DNA from: Phascolarctobacterium_B sp045598345
Lineage (GTDB): Bacteria > Bacillota > Negativicutes > Acidaminococcales > Acidaminococcaceae
NCBI GenBank assembly: GCA_045598345.1
Contig: JAZLLX010000093.1
Location: 56,862 to 120,861, forward strand
Direction of reading: 5' to 3'
DNA length: 64,000 nucleotides
Of this stretch, positions 45,001 to 48,000 are shown one piece after another. The first letter of the stretch is position 1. Each line of letters begins with the position of its first letter. A program made the translations under genes and the position numbers. Below the pieces are notes generated by a model. It saw nothing but the letters and a program-made list of their open reading frames with translations, searched no databases and had not been told where the DNA came from.

Positions 45001-48000
45001 CGCCGTGCTTTGCAAGCTGATTGCATTGCCGGCACCCTTCAAAGTGATATTGCCGCTGGTGGCAGACATAGCGCCTTTGAAGGTGGCGCTGGTGGCATTA
45101 GGAACGGTAGCAGCGTCATTCAGAGTAATATTGCCCGTTTTGGCGGTGAGGGTGCTTTCCGCAGTGACAACCTTGCCGGTCATGTCAATTTGGGAGGAGG
45201 AAACGGAATTCAGTTTCAGTTCATCCGCACCTTTCAGAATTGCTTCCCCCGTGGTGGTCAGACCCTTGACAAGGGTGACTTTGGTTCCGTTAAAATTAAC
45301 TGATTTGGCCCCAATGATCTCATTAAAGCTTACTTGGGCACCATTGAATGTAATTTGATTGGTTGAAGACAATTCCCCGATTTGAGACACTTTGGATGCA
45401 ACGGTAGTGGTTAACTTAATATCCCCTGCGGTAGCGGTCAGTTTTTTGTTGGCAGTAATAACGCCTGCATTGATAGTGTAATCATTGGCCGTGCCCGTAC
45501 CTGCAATGATAAGGGCGGTGGCGGCGGTCAGGGTTGCCGAACCTTTGGCATCAATAGCAGTTCCCGTGGAACTGAAATTCATGGTGTCACTGTTAAGAAC
45601 CAACGCACCGTTTGTGGTTTTTACAGTACCTTTGTAAGTGGCAGTACTGCCGGAAGTGCCAGATTTTTCCTCGGCTGTAATCTGTTTGGCAGTCAGATTG
45701 CCTTCAAAAGTGATGCTCTTGGCTGTAAGGGTCAGAGCGTTGGCAACAGTTACACTGTCCGCAGAACTGCTGCCCGCCTTAAAGGTTTCCGCAGAGACCT
45801 TCATGAAGTCCGTAACATTAAGTGCCTTTGCCAAAGAGAACTGCGTGTTCAAAGTGGCATCAATGGATTTGACCCCGGCACCCTTCATGCCGGTCAGAAC
45901 TTTCTTGAATGTAATGTTATCAGCAGTTGTAACTTTTAATTCACCAATATTAGCATCTTCGTCAAAAGTAATATTGGAAGCACTAACGACATTTAATTTA
46001 TTGGCTATTGCCTTGCCCTTAAATTCCAACGCCCCGTTAGAACTGCCGGCTTTGCCGATATTGACGGTGGAACTTTCGGACTCAATGGCATTTTTGCCTG
46101 TAAGTCCCATATAATGAACGCCGTAAATGTTCAAAACCGAAGTGCTGCCCACGCTGACTATATTGCTGCTGACGGTGTTCACATTTTGCAGATTGATAGT
46201 GCCGGAATTGGACACAATAAGGGTGTCGTTGGCAAAACCCTTAATTGTACCCAGGTCCTCAAAGGTAAGGGTGTCACCCGCACGGACCGTGCCTGCCCCC
46301 GCATCAACCGTGCCTGCCAGCACATTGCTGCCCGTACCTTTAATTGTCAGGGTACGGGTGCTGCCTTCGCCGGAAGTGATTTCTGCAGTATCACTCGCAT
46401 TACGCTTGTGGCCCAAGGTCCCCAAACCGCCATAGTCATTATTGACCGTGTAAGTGCCGGCGGAAATATCATAGGTGTTATATTTGCCCTCCCTGTGATT
46501 ATCCTTAAGACCATAGTAAGTGTCCAGGTAACCGCCGTTCACCAGAAGGCCGTTGTCAATGGTGGCCTTAACATTCTGGAAGGCCTCCGTCAGGGTGGAC
46601 ACACCGGTCATATTGATTAAAATCCTGCCCTTGTCCGTCAAATCCTGACGCAGGAACACATGGCTTTCCTTGTCCTCGCCCAACAGATAGACAAAATCAC
46701 TATTTTCGTAGCGTTTAGCAATATCTTTTTTTGCATCAGAAGCAGCTGCTTCAACTATCTTTATATTGTTCTTGTAGCTGAGATCCCCTTCAAACAAATC
46801 AAAATAGGTGTGCCGTGAGATTGCTCCCGCCATATCAATATCCAATACGAAAGTACCGGAAGCCGCCCCCGTAAGTTTGATTCTGTCGTTTTTAACATTA
46901 TTTTTTGTCGTGGAAGAGAAATCAATATCAAACTGGAGTTTCACATAATCACTGTCCCCGGAAGGAACCCACAGGCCTTTTACTGCAACCGTGTTGTAGG
47001 CATCATTCTGCATGTCAATGACACCACTTTTGAGCATTGAGATTTTCGCCGCCGTACCCAAATTAGACGCAGTGCCCAACACCAAAGTTCCGACGGAATT
47101 CATATTGACCGTAGCGCCCGTTCCTGTAAAGGAGTTAATCGTCATTGTGCCGGAATAACCTACGGTATTGGTTCCGCCCATAGCGCCGATGGAAATCAGA
47201 GCATGGTGATTTACGCTCTGATAACCCGCTTTGTTAAAATTGGCAATGGTAACTGTTGCATAGGCACTGGCTGTCTGCTGTCCGGAGAAAGTGCCGACTG
47301 AAACATTTGCCTTAGATCCTACCGTCTGGACAGCATTAACCTGAAGATTGGAAACAAAAGCGGACGCACTGTTGTTAACAATTTGCGTTGCCCCTGCAAG
47401 CATGGCCCCCACAGAACCCGTCTGGCCGGCACTTATGCTCTGCGTTGCCAAAGTTCCCATCGTATCCACATGGCCGGTGCCGGCCGCAATCATCTGGTAA
47501 GCGGAAGACATTGTACCCACGCTGGCGTAACCGTTTCCGCTGATATATTGGTTGGCGCCCTGCATCAGGTCAACAGTACCTTTTGCCCCGTTGCCGGAAA
47601 AGGTCTGGTATGCCTTTGCAGTGCCGTTGTTCATAAGCGTGCCTATGGAAACATTTGCAGTGCCCCCGGAAACAACCTGGGTTCCGCCGGTCATGGTCCC
47701 GATGCTGACAGCCACATTATTGCCGCTCACCTTCTGAGTCATGCCCGTAGCCCCAACAACGGTAACTGCAGCGTTGTTGCCCACAATCTCTTGAATACCG
47801 TTCTCAATATTGGTAACAGTAAGTTTTGCCGCAGAACCGATGACCTGCGTTCCTTGGAGCACCAAATCCACAATAGCATTGCTCGGGCCTTTCGTTGCGG
47901 CTGCGCCCAGTATCTGCACTGCCAAACTGGACATAGTGCCGACACTGATATACGCAGACGCTGCGCTTTGAGTACCTTTGACAAATGTGCCTATAAAACC

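Larger units (their letters stand above)
31900..45300 (-). repeat. Tandem array A in the giant gene, period about 840 bp, about 16 copies
   Basis: An anchor encoding LQGKDITVNA-like residues (plus strand: gtaatatccttgcc followed by tgcaaatca) recurs near 32105, 32995, 33755, 34577, 35422, 36238, 37083, 37997, 38897, 39768, 40592, 41408, 42248, 43078, 43973 and 44703. Intervals are 730-914 bp, centred near 840 bp or 280 residues. Within a unit the residues alternate in a beta-helix rhythm (short runs such as GDITL, VSATF and TGTTSV). The copies remain in one frame. Positions were read by eye and carry an error of some tens of bases. Some copies are degenerate, for example the one near 36238. 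Confidence 0.75.

Noticed and set aside
15900..45300. Regular repeats resembling a CRISPR or satellite array
   Set aside because: Periods of 750-900 bp, similarity at protein level and an unbroken frame show these are coding repeats.
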